Of a stretch of 64,000 nt of DNA, positions 28,192 through 37,255 are shown one piece after another (the stretch's first letter is position 1; every line of letters starts with the position of its first letter). This DNA is from Enterococcus sp. BWR-S5. GTDB taxonomy: Bacteria > Bacillota > Bacilli > Lactobacillales > Enterococcaceae. The notes under the pieces were generated by a model. It was not told the origin of the DNA, did not search any database, and saw nothing but the letters and a program-made list of their open reading frames with translations. The position numbers and the translations under genes were made by a program. The stretch lies in NCBI RefSeq assembly GCF_016745255.1, contig NZ_JADOEQ010000007.1, forward strand, positions 62,001-126,000. Direction: 5' to 3'.

Positions 28192-28432
28192 AAAAAACGC
28201 CCTTTAAATGAGTATCTTCATTTAAAAGACGTTTCCACGCGGTTCCACTTTTCTTCACAAAACAAGATTGTTTTGCCTTATTACAGGTAACGTCTGTCTA
28301 CGTCTCCAGCTACTTGAACTTCGCCGGAACCACTCAAAGATGCATTTCAACGGCTTCTGCTGACTATTTCCACCAACCATAGTCTCTCTGTAAGCAAGTT
28401 GCCCTTTACTTCTTCTTATCTGCGTGTTTGTT
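28192..28432 (-). promoter_or_regulatory. Cysteine-specific T-box riboswitch before cysE-cysS
   Basis: On the minus strand the leader after gltX contains the T-box sequence AGTGGAACCGCG (around 28237-28248). This is followed by a terminator stem (ACGTCTTTTAAATGA with TCATTTAAAGGGCGT, 28195-28232) and a T run. Upstream, Stem I includes GAAATGCATC, where TGC (28342-28344) is placed as the specifier, i.e. cysteine. Uncharged tRNA-Cys would stabilise the antiterminator and allow cysE-cysS transcription. The same arrangement between gltX and cysE is known in Bacillus. The T-box core has GUGG after an A run in place of the usual AGGGUGG. Confidence 0.9.
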
Positions 28433-28444
28433 TTTATATTCAGA

Positions 28445-29902
28445 TTATAAAACGTTGATTAAGTGAGCCAACGCTTTTTCTTTACCTAAAAGCTCAATTG
28501 TTTCTGCTAATTCCGGACCATGCATTTGACCGGAAACAGCAACACGGATCGGCATAAACAAGTTCTTTCCTTTAACACCGGTTTCCTTTTGTACTGCCTT
28601 AATCGCTGCTTTGATTGTTGGTACATCCAATACTTCAGCACCTTCCAACTGAGCTTTGAAGGCTGTCAATACTTGAGGAACTGTTTCACCTGCAAGCACT
28701 TCCTTCGCAGCGTCATCCAATACAGGATGCTCATTGAAGAACAAATCGGATAAGTTAACAATTTCAGCTGCATAGCTCATTTGCGCTTTATACAAGCTTA
28801 CCAGCTTCTTCAGCCATTCAATTTTTTCAGCAGAAGGCTCTTTCTCTACTCGACCATCCGCAATCAAGTAAGGAATACACATATCAGCCAGTACATCTAA
28901 ATCCACTTGCTTCATGTATTGATTGTTGACCCATTCCAGCTTTTTGCCGTCAAAGGCTGCCGGAGACTTACTTAAGCGCTCAGGATCAAACATTTTAACC
29001 AGCTCTTCTTGTGAGAAGATTTCTTCTTCCCCAACCGGAGACCAGCCCAGCAGTGCAATGAAGTTAAACATTGCTTCCGGTAAATAGCCCAGCTCACGGT
29101 ATTGTTCAATAAATTGAAGAATCGTTTCATCACGTTTACTTAGTTTTTTCCCTGTTTCAGAATTGATGATTAAGGTCATATGACCGAAGCTTGGCGGTGC
29201 CCAACCAAATGCTTCATAAATCATTAATTGTTTTGGCGTGTTGGCGATGTGATCATCACCACGTAAAACATGAGTAATCTTCATCATATGATCGTCTACA
29301 GCTACCGCAAAGTTATACGTCGGCATGCCATCACGCTTTTGAATGACAAAATCGCCACCCGTATTATCTGATTCAAAGACGATTTCCCCTTTGACCATAT
29401 CTTCAAATGAATAAGACGTGTTCCGAGGGACACGGAAACGAATAACAGGCTCTAAGCCCTGTGCTTCTTTCGCCGCTTGTTCAGAAGGAGTCAAATCCGC
29501 ACATTTTCCGGAATAATGAGGCATCTCTCCTCTGGCACGCTGTGCTTCACGCTCAGCTTCCAGCTCGTCTTCCGTACAGTAGCATTTATAAGCACGATTG
29601 CTGCTCAACAACTGATCAATCAGCGGTTGATAGATTTCTTTTCTTTCTGATTGGCGATAAGGGCCGTACTCACCAGGATTTTCAGGAGATTCATCCCAAT
29701 CAATTCCTAGCCAAGCCAAATTTTCCAGCTGACTTTTTTCGCCGCCTTCAATATTTCTCTTTTGGTCAGTATCCTCTATACGAATAATAAATTCACCGTC
29801 ATTATGACGGGCAAATAAGTAATTGAATAACGCTGTTCTTGCATTTCCAATATGCAGATGTCCTGTTGGACTTGGTGCGTAACGTACACGAACTTTTGTC
29901 AT
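28445..29902 (-). CDS. gltX: Glutamyl-tRNA synthetase
   Basis: Class I synthetase, 485 residues, charging tRNA-Glu and, as in most Firmicutes without GlnRS, probably tRNA-Gln for later amidation. Motifs: [16 protein letters not shown] (residues 8-23) and KLSKRDE near 254. Zinc-binding type cysteines occur in [11 protein letters not shown]. It starts at ATG 29902, 15 nt after the ispF stop, so it probably belongs to the yacL-ispD-ispF-gltX transcript. Downstream is the cysteine T-box. Confidence 0.97.
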   Translation of the reverse strand: MTKVRVRYAPSPTGHLHIGNARTALFNYLFARHNDGEFIIRIEDTDQKRNIEGGEKSQLENLAWLGIDWDESPENPGEYGPYRQSERKEIYQPLIDQLLSSNRAYKCYCTEDELEAEREAQRARGEMPHYSGKCADLTPSEQAAKEAQGLEPVIRFRVPRNTSYSFEDMVKGEIVFESDNTGGDFVIQKRDGMPTYNFAVAVDDHMMKITHVLRGDDHIANTPKQLMIYEAFGWAPPSFGHMTLIINSETGKKLSKRDETILQFIEQYRELGYLPEAMFNFIALLGWSPVGEEEIFSQEELVKMFDPERLSKSPAAFDGKKLEWVNNQYMKQVDLDVLADMCIPYLIADGRVEKEPSAEKIEWLKKLVSLYKAQMSYAAEIVNLSDLFFNEHPVLDDAAKEVLAGETVPQVLTAFKAQLEGAEVLDVPTIKAAIKAVQKETGVKGKNLFMPIRVAVSGQMHGPELAETIELLGKEKALAHLINVL

Positions 29903-29917
29903 AGTCTTTTCCTCTTT

Positions 29918-30391
29918 CTATTTTTCAAGTAAAGCGACCGCCATCGCTCCCATACCTTCTTCACGTCCAATGAAGCCCATTTTTTCCATTGTTGTCGCTT
30001 TTAGATTGATTTGATCCTTCTCAATCTTACAGGCAGCAGCGATGTTTTCCTTCATTGCTTCCAGATAAGGCTTCATTTTCGGTTGTTCTGCTAAAATTGT
30101 ACAATCAATATTGTTAATAGTAAAGCCCGCAGCCATAACTTTTTCATTCGACTGACGTAATAATTCCAATGAATCTGCGTCCTTGAAAACAGGGTCTGTA
30201 TCCGGAAATAGATGTCCAATGTCACCTAACCCGGCAGCTCCCAGCAGTGCATCCGTGATTGCATGCAGCAGAATATCCGCATCAGAGTGTCCAAGCAGCC
30301 CTTTATGAAACGGAATCTCTACACCACCGATGATGAGCTTGCGGTCCTCCGCCAGCTGATGAACATCGAAGCCCTGACCAATTCTAAACAT
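29918..30391 (-). CDS. ispF: 2-C-methyl-D-erythritol 2,4-cyclodiphosphate synthase
   Basis: Trimeric zinc enzyme closing the cyclic diphosphate in the MEP pathway. At 157 residues it has normal length. The N-terminus GQGFDVHQL provides Asp and His metal ligands, followed by [20 protein letters not shown] and the C-terminal [15 protein letters not shown]. It lies 5 nt downstream of ispD, so the two are co-translated. Confidence 0.96.
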   Translation of the reverse strand: MFRIGQGFDVHQLAEDRKLIIGGVEIPFHKGLLGHSDADILLHAITDALLGAAGLGDIGHLFPDTDPVFKDADSLELLRQSNEKVMAAGFTINNIDCTILAEQPKMKPYLEAMKENIAAACKIEKDQINLKATTMEKMGFIGREEGMGAMAVALLEK

Positions 30392-30396
30392 GTTTT

Positions 30397-31095
30397 TTAA
30401 CTCCTTTTTCGTTTGACAATCGCTTCACCAATTAACATATCGTCCGGTGTCGTCAATTTAATATTCTCGTAGCTCCCCAATACCATCGTAACAGGAAGAT
30501 CACTGTATCGTTCCATCAAAGAAGATTCATCTGTCCCCAAAAATTCCTCTTCTTTTGCCTTTTTATGCGCCTCCAACAAGTCCTTGCCATAAAAAGCCTG
30601 TGGTGTTTGAATCTGCCATAACGTTTCTCTTGGGATGGTTTCCTGAACCGTTCCATTAAAGACTCTCTTAATCGTATCCTTAACAGGCACACCCAAAATT
30701 GCTGTACTGGTCTCCAACACCTTCGCATGAAGTGCCTTTAGCTGAGACAAGGTAACAAACGGTCGGGCGCCATCATGAACCATGACGATATTCTCCGAAT
30801 CCTTCATTTCCTGAAGACCGTTATACACGCTGTATTGTCGTTCACTGCCTCCGGCAACAAATGTGACAGGACAAGTTTTTTTGCCCTTCATCTTACGTAC
30901 CGTCTCTTTCAGAAGCTCCTGCTCGTTTGCCTGAGTGACCATAATAATATGCTTACATGCCGGATCGTCATAAAAGGTTTTTAACGAATATAAGATGATG
31001 GGCTTGCCCATAAGCTGCAGTAAAATCTTATTGCGAGAAGCCTTCATCCGTTTTCCCTGCCCAGCTGCCAATAAAATAACTTCATATTCTTTCAT
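30397..31095 (-). CDS. ispD: 2-C-methyl-D-erythritol 4-phosphate cytidylyltransferase
   Basis: Forms CDP-methylerythritol from MEP and CTP. It has 232 residues, with the N-terminal CTP-binding loop [16 protein letters not shown] and the later VHDGARPFV and [10 protein letters not shown]. It follows yacL by 3 nt and precedes ispF by 5 nt. Together with ispE at 22064-22915 this gives three consecutive MEP steps. TarI, a related ribitol-phosphate cytidylyltransferase, is the alternative reading, but the ispF neighbour strongly favours IspD. Confidence 0.93.
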   Translation of the reverse strand: MKEYEVILLAAGQGKRMKASRNKILLQLMGKPIILYSLKTFYDDPACKHIIMVTQANEQELLKETVRKMKGKKTCPVTFVAGGSERQYSVYNGLQEMKDSENIVMVHDGARPFVTLSQLKALHAKVLETSTAILGVPVKDTIKRVFNGTVQETIPRETLWQIQTPQAFYGKDLLEAHKKAKEEEFLGTDESSLMERYSDLPVTMVLGSYENIKLTTPDDMLIGEAIVKRKRS

Positions 31096-31098
31096 AAA

Positions 31099-32244
31099 TT
31101 ACTTCTTTTCTTTGCCCTGATCGTGATTGCTTTTATGCTCATCAATGCCGCGACCTGAATGTGCAGGCTTGGCAAAAATCATCCGACCCGCAGCAGTCTG
31201 CAGTGCACTGGTCACCACAACCACTAGCTGTTCATTCATATAGTGCTGACCATCTTCGACAACGACCATTGTCCCGTCGTCTAAGTAAGCCACCCCTTGT
31301 TGACGTTCTGTGCCGGCCTTTACAACCATCACATTCATTGTTTCACCAGGGATAACGACTGGCTTCACTGCATTAGCCAGAGCATTGATATTCAAAACAG
31401 GGACATTCTGAAACTCAGAAACTTTGTTCAAATTATAATCATTGGTTACAACAACGCCATCTAAAAGCTTCGCTAATTTGATTAGCTTGCTGTCTACTTC
31501 TGCAATATCCTCAAAATCGCCATCATACATTTCAACAGAAATGCCAGGTTCCTTCTGTAGAGCGTTCAAGATATCCAGCCCACGACGTCCACGTACCCGC
31601 TTCAAGCTATCACCTGAATCAGCAATATACTGAAGCTCATATAAAACAAAATTAGGAATCAAAATGACGCCTTCCAAAAAGCCCGTTTTCGCAATATCAT
31701 AAATACGACCATCAATAATCACACTAGTGTCCAGAATTTTATACTTATGAAAATGATCCTCAGCCTTACGATCCAAGACCTCTCCTTCATTATCAGGTGC
31801 CGGTTTCTTCTGTCTGGCTGTAAAAATTTTCTTCCACTCTTCGATTCGAGTTGTTCCCATTCGAAAACCTAAGTAGCCTAAGGTAATCATTAATAGGATT
31901 GGCAACAAGCTGTTGACAATCGGAATCTCCAGATTGTACATCGGAATAGAAATGATTACACCAATCGTCAATCCGATAATCGCACCTATACTTCCAAACA
32001 ATAGATACGTCAAGCTCAATTCATTTAATGATTTCTCTACTCTTTTCACTGCTGAAACAATATATTTCGCTAACACTAAAGATAAAATAAAGAAAATAAT
32101 TGCACCAATTAAACTGTTAGTAAAATTATTATTCAGCCATTTGTTATCTGCTTGCTGAGCCATCGTCCAAGCCGCCGGTAATAAAGAGATTCCCAAGCTG
32201 GCACCGATAATGACCATCAGCACAGTGATTACTCGCTTTTGCAC
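31099..32244 (-). CDS. yacL: PIN/TRAM-domain membrane protein YacL
   Basis: A 381-residue protein with four N-terminal membrane segments (about 1-110). A PIN nuclease-like domain (about 170-285) shows acidic residues in ILDTSVIIDGRIYDI, ELQYIADSGD and VVTNDYNLN. A TRAM RNA-binding domain (about 295-355) and a charged tail follow. I start it at GTG 32244 (VQKRVITVLM, read as Met), 5 nt after GGGGGAG; the longer frame to 32325 runs through a structured hairpin region. Position between radA and ispD is conserved in Firmicutes. The enzyme's substrate is unknown. Confidence 0.9.
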   Translation of the reverse strand: MQKRVITVLMVIIGASLGISLLPAAWTMAQQADNKWLNNNFTNSLIGAIIFFILSLVLAKYIVSAVKRVEKSLNELSLTYLLFGSIGAIIGLTIGVIISIPMYNLEIPIVNSLLPILLMITLGYLGFRMGTTRIEEWKKIFTARQKKPAPDNEGEVLDRKAEDHFHKYKILDTSVIIDGRIYDIAKTGFLEGVILIPNFVLYELQYIADSGDSLKRVRGRRGLDILNALQKEPGISVEMYDGDFEDIAEVDSKLIKLAKLLDGVVVTNDYNLNKVSEFQNVPVLNINALANAVKPVVIPGETMNVMVVKAGTERQQGVAYLDDGTMVVVEDGQHYMNEQLVVVVTSALQTAAGRMIFAKPAHSGRGIDEHKSNHDQGKEKK

Positions 32245-32278
32245 ATGTTCTCCCCCATTCTTAGGTTTTATTTTTATT

Positions 32279-32372
32279 GAGACTGAGGCAGTGACAACCT
32301 TAGTGAGGGTCAAAAAGCAGCCCACTTGGAGCTGAATTCATCTTCCTCAGTTCTTCACTGATACCCAGTCTC
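32279..32372 (-). ncRNA. Structured hairpin element upstream of yacL
   Basis: On the minus strand GAGACTGGGTATCAGTGA (32355-32372) pairs with TCACTGCCTCAGTCTC (32279-32294) as a long outer stem. Inside, CAGCTCC-AAGT-GGGCTG forms a smaller hairpin. The element lies 35 nt upstream of the yacL start, in the leader of the yacL-ispD-ispF-gltX transcript. Hairpins beginning GAGACTGGG occur as dispersed repeats in enterococci and Listeria, so this may be such a repeat and not a regulator. Confidence 0.45.
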
Positions 32373-32463
32373 ATAATTCTTATCTGTATTGTACTAATTG
32401 ATACGTATAAGCGTTACGTTTCTATTCCTGCTGCTAAGATTCCAACAACAATTACGCTGCTGT

Positions 32464-33834
32464 CTACTGGAACACTTTCCTCAAGGTTTCCCCAATCGTC
32501 GCCACACCAATGACTTCGATATTTTTAGGAGGGGTCCAGCCGCCTAGATTATTTTTAGGAATATATACTTTCGTAAAGCCAAGCTTTTCTGCTTCCTTCA
32601 CGCGTTGTTCGATACTATTCACGCGACGTACTTCACCAGTCAATCCAATTTCTCCAATGAAACATTCCGTGGGCTTTGTTCCCTTTTCTTTATAACTGGA
32701 AGCAATACTGACCGCCACAGCCAAATCAATCGCCGGCTCGTTCAGCTTTACACCGCCAGCTGCTTTCAAGTACGCATCCTGACTTTGAAGCAGTAGACTT
32801 GCCCGCTTTTCCAAAACTGCCATAATCAATGATACACGATTAAAGTCAAGCCCCGTCGTTGTTCGCTTCGCATTTCCAAACACAGTTGGTGTGACTAATG
32901 CCTGAACCTCAACCAAAATTGGTCGACTACCTTCCATTGCCACAACGATGGCGGAGCCTGTCGCTCCATCTAACCGTTCCTCCAGAAAGACCTGTGAAGG
33001 ATTCGCTACCTCCTCCAGACCATGCTCACGCATTTCAAAGATACCAATCTCGTTTGTCGAACCAAATCGATTTTTTACAGCGCGCAAAATTCGAAATGTA
33101 TGGTGCTTATCGCCTTCAAAATAAAGAACTGTATCCACCATATGCTCCAGCATCCTAGGCCCGGCAATCGAACCTTCCTTCGTCACATGCCCGACGATGA
33201 ATATGGCAATTCCGTTCGTTTTCGCCAGCTTCAACAACTCAGCAGTTGTTTCTCTTACCTGACTGACACTCCCGGCAACACTGGTTACATCCGGCTGTGT
33301 CATTGTCTGTATTGAGTCGATGATGACATAATCCGGCTCCAGCTGCTCAATCGCACGGGTTATCTCATGCATGTCTGTTTCTGCATAAAGATAAAAATCA
33401 ACATTGGCTTTACCTAATCGTTCTGCCCGCAATTTAATTTGATCGGCACTTTCCTCACCGGAAACATACAACACCTTGCCGCCAACCTCTGTCAGCTGTT
33501 GAGAAACCTGCAGCAACAGGGTGGACTTTCCGATTCCCGGATCACCGCCAATTAATACCAGCGAGCCGGGAACGACTCCGCCGCCTAGTACACGGTTTAG
33601 CTCAGGAAGCTTCGTTGCTACCCGAGGCTCCTTTTTCGGTACGATTTCCGTCAAACGCTGAGGCTGTGTTTTCTTTCCGGAAAAACTAACCCTCGCTCGT
33701 CGGTCAGAAGTGTCTTGAATCGTAACCTCTGTCATGGAATTCCATTGACCACAGTTGGGACAGCGCCCCAAATATTTAGGAGAAATATACCCGCAGGATT
33801 GACATTCAAACTGAACCTTTGCTTTTTTTGCCAT
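32464..33834 (-). CDS. radA: DNA repair protein RadA
   Basis: RecA-like ATPase that drives branch migration in recombination repair. It has 456 residues: N-terminal zinc finger CQSCG...CPNCG (residues 10-28), Walker [11 protein letters not shown] (about 95-104), the RadA-specific KNRFGSTNE (about 256) and a C-terminal Lon-protease-like domain (about 285-456). In many Firmicutes radA follows dut or clpC; here dut is 211 bp upstream with its own leader. Confidence 0.96.
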   Translation of the reverse strand: MAKKAKVQFECQSCGYISPKYLGRCPNCGQWNSMTEVTIQDTSDRRARVSFSGKKTQPQRLTEIVPKKEPRVATKLPELNRVLGGGVVPGSLVLIGGDPGIGKSTLLLQVSQQLTEVGGKVLYVSGEESADQIKLRAERLGKANVDFYLYAETDMHEITRAIEQLEPDYVIIDSIQTMTQPDVTSVAGSVSQVRETTAELLKLAKTNGIAIFIVGHVTKEGSIAGPRMLEHMVDTVLYFEGDKHHTFRILRAVKNRFGSTNEIGIFEMREHGLEEVANPSQVFLEERLDGATGSAIVVAMEGSRPILVEVQALVTPTVFGNAKRTTTGLDFNRVSLIMAVLEKRASLLLQSQDAYLKAAGGVKLNEPAIDLAVAVSIASSYKEKGTKPTECFIGEIGLTGEVRRVNSIEQRVKEAEKLGFTKVYIPKNNLGGWTPPKNIEVIGVATIGETLRKVFQ

Positions 33835-34045
33835 TTAAGTGCTCCCTGCTATATTTATTTCATAATGACTGTTACATAATAACTGTTAATAGTTTAACAT
33901 ACTATGTTCCTTTTACACCAAGAGTTGGAGATTATCAATTGAAGTTTAAAGAGATTTTAATCTATCGAACATTCGTTGAAAAATCCATTATCTTCCTTTA
34001 TCCGTGAACCTTGGTATAAAGTCATTCTACCGATTGAATCAGCTG

Positions 34046-34522
34046 CTACTGGCCTGAAGAACCAAAACCGCCTGTTCGTTCTGTTTCTACATAATCCTCG
34101 TCCGCCAATAAAAATGGTTTGAAAATCCCTTGACCAATGCGTTCGCCCTTCTCGATACGAACCTCCTCATAACCAAAGTTCAAAAATTGAAACATGATAT
34201 GCCCTTCGTTATCGGGGTTATTATAGTAATCTCTATCAATCACACCGACACCATTCGCCAACATCAAAAAGCGTTTTAGTGGGTTAGAAGAGCGGCTCAC
34301 CAGCTCAAGATATTCTGACTCTCCCATATACGCCTTAATACCGGTTTTTACTAAAGTTGGCTTAGGCGCTGTTCCGTTTTCTCTTTGCTGCCAAATGCTG
34401 GGTATAACAATCGTTTCCGCAGCTTCAAAATCATAGCCGGCTGCTCCTTTCGTTGCACGCTCCGGAAGGTTGATTCCCTCTGCTTTATAATCTGAAATAA
34501 TTTCAAAACCACGTTGTTTCAT
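34046..34522 (-). CDS. dut: dUTP diphosphatase
   Basis: Trimeric dUTPase, 158 residues, hydrolysing dUTP to dUMP to keep uracil out of DNA. The five family motifs are visible: AAGYDFEAAE (I), SRSSNPLKR (II), GVIDRDYYNNP (III), KGERIGQGIF (IV) and C-terminal RTGGFGSSGQ (V). An insertion between motifs I and II (IWQQRENGTAPKP) is typical of Lactobacillales. It starts at ATG 34522. Its upstream gap contains a palindrome-bearing promoter candidate. Confidence 0.94.
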   Translation of the reverse strand: MKQRGFEIISDYKAEGINLPERATKGAAGYDFEAAETIVIPSIWQQRENGTAPKPTLVKTGIKAYMGESEYLELVSRSSNPLKRFLMLANGVGVIDRDYYNNPDNEGHIMFQFLNFGYEEVRIEKGERIGQGIFKPFLLADEDYVETERTGGFGSSGQ

Positions 34523-34620
34523 AAATAAATATGCCCCTTTTTCCTTATTTGAGAAAGTCCGTCTGATTACGTTCTTTCATCGCTGTTAAAATACGCTGTT
34601 CTTCTTGAGAACTTATGTTC

Positions 34621-34643
34621 ATTTTAACATACTATTTTAGTAT
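34621..34643 (-). promoter_or_regulatory. Candidate dut promoter with palindrome
   Basis: On the minus strand a -10-like TTAAAAT (34621-34627) lies directly after the palindrome ATACTAAAATAGTAT (34629-34643; 6-bp arms, 3-bp centre), which would occupy the promoter spacer. The -35 is weak. The regulator is unknown. Confidence 0.35.
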
Positions 34644-34690
34644 ACGTTATCTTGGAAATGATTTGTTTTTATGGTTGGAGCCTGTGTTAA

Positions 34691-36073
34691 TTATTCTTCA
34701 AGTGATATCTTTTTATTTTTAAACAAGCGCTCATATAGAATAAAAAATAACAAATATAAAAGTAATCCTATACTTAGATAATGAATGGTGTCCACAATTC
34801 TCAAAACATGTACATCGCTGCTTTTATGTGCGGTGATTTGCAGAACAGTGCTCATGGACAGACCAAACTCTTTGACCATAATCCCCAGACCGGTCATCAG
34901 CAAAAATTGATGCGTGATACTTCCCTTTGCCTGTGTCGCATACTTAATGATAATCTGCTGGTTTTGCGGGAGCTCTTCATTTTGCGCGTATAACTGATTC
35001 AAATAAGTGCTGGTTCCGCTTATGAAGAAGCTGAAGAAGAAAACACCAACCGGGAAAATCATTGGTAAAAGCAGCAGCAGTAAGGAAACAATCAGACCGA
35101 TAATATGGATTACTTCTCGATCAATCGAAGCAAATAGCTGATAGACATAACGCAGCAATAATTTTGACAACAATATCCCTAAAACATAAGGAACATACAG
35201 ATATAAAGCAATCTTATTATTTCCAAAGTAAAAGGCCGTATAGAAGGTTCCGAAAAGCAAAATATAATTCGTACACATCCCATTGATGAACGAAAGCATA
35301 TTCAACCATATCGGCAGCTTCCACTTGCGATGCACGCTGTTAATATACCAAGCGGCGATAATCAAAAAGGCTGAGAAGCCAAGCACTGCAATCGTCAAAT
35401 ACTCAGAATCAAATAATGCCCTTGCCAGACGAATAATAATCAGTAGAATGAAGTACACTAAAAATAGCAAAAATTCCTTCATAAAAAATGTTTTTTGGTC
35501 GATTTTATCTACTTTTCTATCTGGAATGGGGTATCCGTTGATTCTTCGAAAAGCGGCCAGATAAAGGAGGGTATATTCACTAAAAATCACAGCTCTTTTC
35601 CCGGGAAAGTCCAATATCAGAGCACCTAAGAAGATACCCATGAGTACAACCAAAAAGACAAAATTAAGAAAACCTGCCTTCTCCTGTTCCACACCCAGTT
35701 CTTTTCGTTGGTATTTGATTGTTGTATTTGCGGGAGGCAACCATGCTGCACTTAGACCAAGCAGTACAGCTGATAGAAAATAGCAGGGCTGCCACCACTC
35801 TCCTAAGATACCAAAGAAACTGCCAACTCCACCACAAATCAACGAGAGTATCAGCACATGGAGTGTTGCCAAACCTAAGCGAAAGCTTTTCAATAGAAAA
35901 ATTCCTGTCATTCGAACGGTATAAAAAAGAACAAAAGGCAGTACACTCTCCAGATTAGACCCTGTGTGCATATTTAAAAAGACTAAATACGGAATAAAAG
36001 TAATCGTATTCGTCAGTACAAAGGGTACTGCCGGAAACAACTTTTGCGTCATAGGCTTAGCAGAAAACATCAT
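34691..36073 (-). CDS. Polytopic membrane protein, unrecognised
   Basis: About 460 residues with roughly twelve hydrophobic segments, so an MFS-like fold is possible, but no transporter motif is seen. The start ATG 36073 (MMFSAKPMTQ) follows AAAGGAG by 5 nt; the next ATG at 36070 is equally good. A longer frame to 36169 lacks a ribosome site. It is a single minus-strand gene upstream of dut, with an AT-rich 344-bp gap behind it that contains the terminator of the ArpU-like gene. Function unknown. Confidence 0.75.
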   Translation of the reverse strand: MMFSAKPMTQKLFPAVPFVLTNTITFIPYLVFLNMHTGSNLESVLPFVLFYTVRMTGIFLLKSFRLGLATLHVLILSLICGGVGSFFGILGEWWQPCYFLSAVLLGLSAAWLPPANTTIKYQRKELGVEQEKAGFLNFVFLVVLMGIFLGALILDFPGKRAVIFSEYTLLYLAAFRRINGYPIPDRKVDKIDQKTFFMKEFLLFLVYFILLIIIRLARALFDSEYLTIAVLGFSAFLIIAAWYINSVHRKWKLPIWLNMLSFINGMCTNYILLFGTFYTAFYFGNNKIALYLYVPYVLGILLSKLLLRYVYQLFASIDREVIHIIGLIVSLLLLLLPMIFPVGVFFFSFFISGTSTYLNQLYAQNEELPQNQQIIIKYATQAKGSITHQFLLMTGLGIMVKEFGLSMSTVLQITAHKSSDVHVLRIVDTIHYLSIGLLLYLLFFILYERLFKNKKISLEE

Positions 36074-36341
36074 TTCAACTCCTTTAACTTTGCTTATATA
36101 TAGTCTATCACTCTCCCTGAACAAAATCGAAAAAAAAAAGCTATTTCTTTCATAAAAATAACGAAACAATATTATTCAAACCGATTTTAATGATAGAAAG
36201 CAGCTCTTGTAAACACCTCGCTTTTCTATCATAAGCAGCATACGCTATTCTATTATCCATTCATTATAAAATAAAACCAACCATAAGGGAATAATTTATT
36301 ACATTTTTACTTAATGCAATTTTTTTCTATGTGTTCAAATA

Positions 36342-36394
36342 CAAAAAAAGTTGATTTCGCTATCAGATAAACATCCAATCTTTAAAATCAACTT
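36342..36394 (-). terminator. Terminator of the ArpU-like gene
   Basis: AAGTTGATTT (36349-36358) pairs with AAATCAACTT (36385-36394); on the minus strand a seven-T run follows. A second imperfect hairpin at about 36190-36231 (TGATAGAAAGC with GCTTTTCTATCA) lies further on. Confidence 0.65.
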
Positions 36395-36417
36395 AACTAT
36401 TTTTTTATAGAATGCTC

Positions 36418-36855
36418 TTAGCTCTCTTTGACGGGAATCTCCCTCTTGTCTTTTCTTTTTTCCAACAATTGCCCACCTTCATAAGCTTCAGCAAAGTGCA
36501 GCAGTGCTTTGTCCAACTCTCGATAAAATTTACTTTCACTAATATGGTACTTCAGATAAAGGGCTACATTGGTCTCTTTTTTGTGAATAAACCTGTCATA
36601 AATCAACTGACGCTCAAACAAATCCAGTTTGTTGATGCCTTGCGCTATATTCTTAAGCTCCAGCTCTATATCCACATCTCCGTGAATGGTTCTCCCCCAT
36701 GTTTCTTCAACAGTAAAGTAATAATCTGATGTAATTTTGGGTATCGAGGCTGTGCGTGCAAGACGAATTAAACGAGTGTACATGTTCAGTGTTTTTTTAG
36801 CATTGGTTTTCGTCTTCTTTTTGTCAATCTCCGGAAAAATAAGTATAGCAACCAC
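36418..36855 (-). CDS. ArpU-family phage-type transcriptional regulator
   Basis: Small, highly charged protein matching the ArpU family, known from Enterococcus hirae (autolysin regulation) and phage late-gene control. The core begins LIFPEIDKKKTKTNAKKTL, followed by an acidic middle and a C-terminal helix-turn-helix-like part (ALYLKYHISESKFYRELDKAL). Start uncertain: the only good ribosome site, AAAGGGAG, is 8 nt before an ATA codon (36846); a GTG at 36855 abuts the site and another GTG at 36897 has none. It is divergent from the amidase gene at 37256, separated by 400 bp, which may be its target. Confidence 0.78.
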   Translation of the reverse strand: MVAILIFPEIDKKKTKTNAKKTLNMYTRLIRLARTASIPKITSDYYFTVEETWGRTIHGDVDIELELKNIAQGINKLDLFERQLIYDRFIHKKETNVALYLKYHISESKFYRELDKALLHFAEAYEGGQLLEKRKDKREIPVKES

Positions 36856-37255
36856 TCCCTTTATTTTGTTGAAACGATTAAGGAAAATATCCAGCACTAC
36901 TTAGCCGCAAAAACCGTTTTTTCTTTACGGATTTACAGGAAGAAGGATCATTCAGTGCGTACCTCCTTGCCTCGGCTTTATTTCCAATAACGGCACACAA
37001 CTATTCCGACTACAGGGTCTACCTACAGCAGTCAGAATCTAAAACTTATCTATAGTTATACTAACACTTAAAAAAGGGAGCAAAATTCGGAATTCGTCCC
37101 TTTCGTTTGCACGCTATTACGATTTCTGACACCCCCTTTTTGGAAAGAATATGCCATTAATTTGGGAGACTCATAAAAGTTTTAATCATTAAAAGAGCGG
37201 TATGCTAGTTTGTGAGGTTAGGCCTAACCATCTTAAAACAGAGGAGAAAAATAAT

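Noticed and set aside
34545-34622. 25-codon minus-strand frame before dut
   Set aside because: It looks protein-like but has no ribosome site and its ATG coincides with the -10 hexamer; not listed as a gene.
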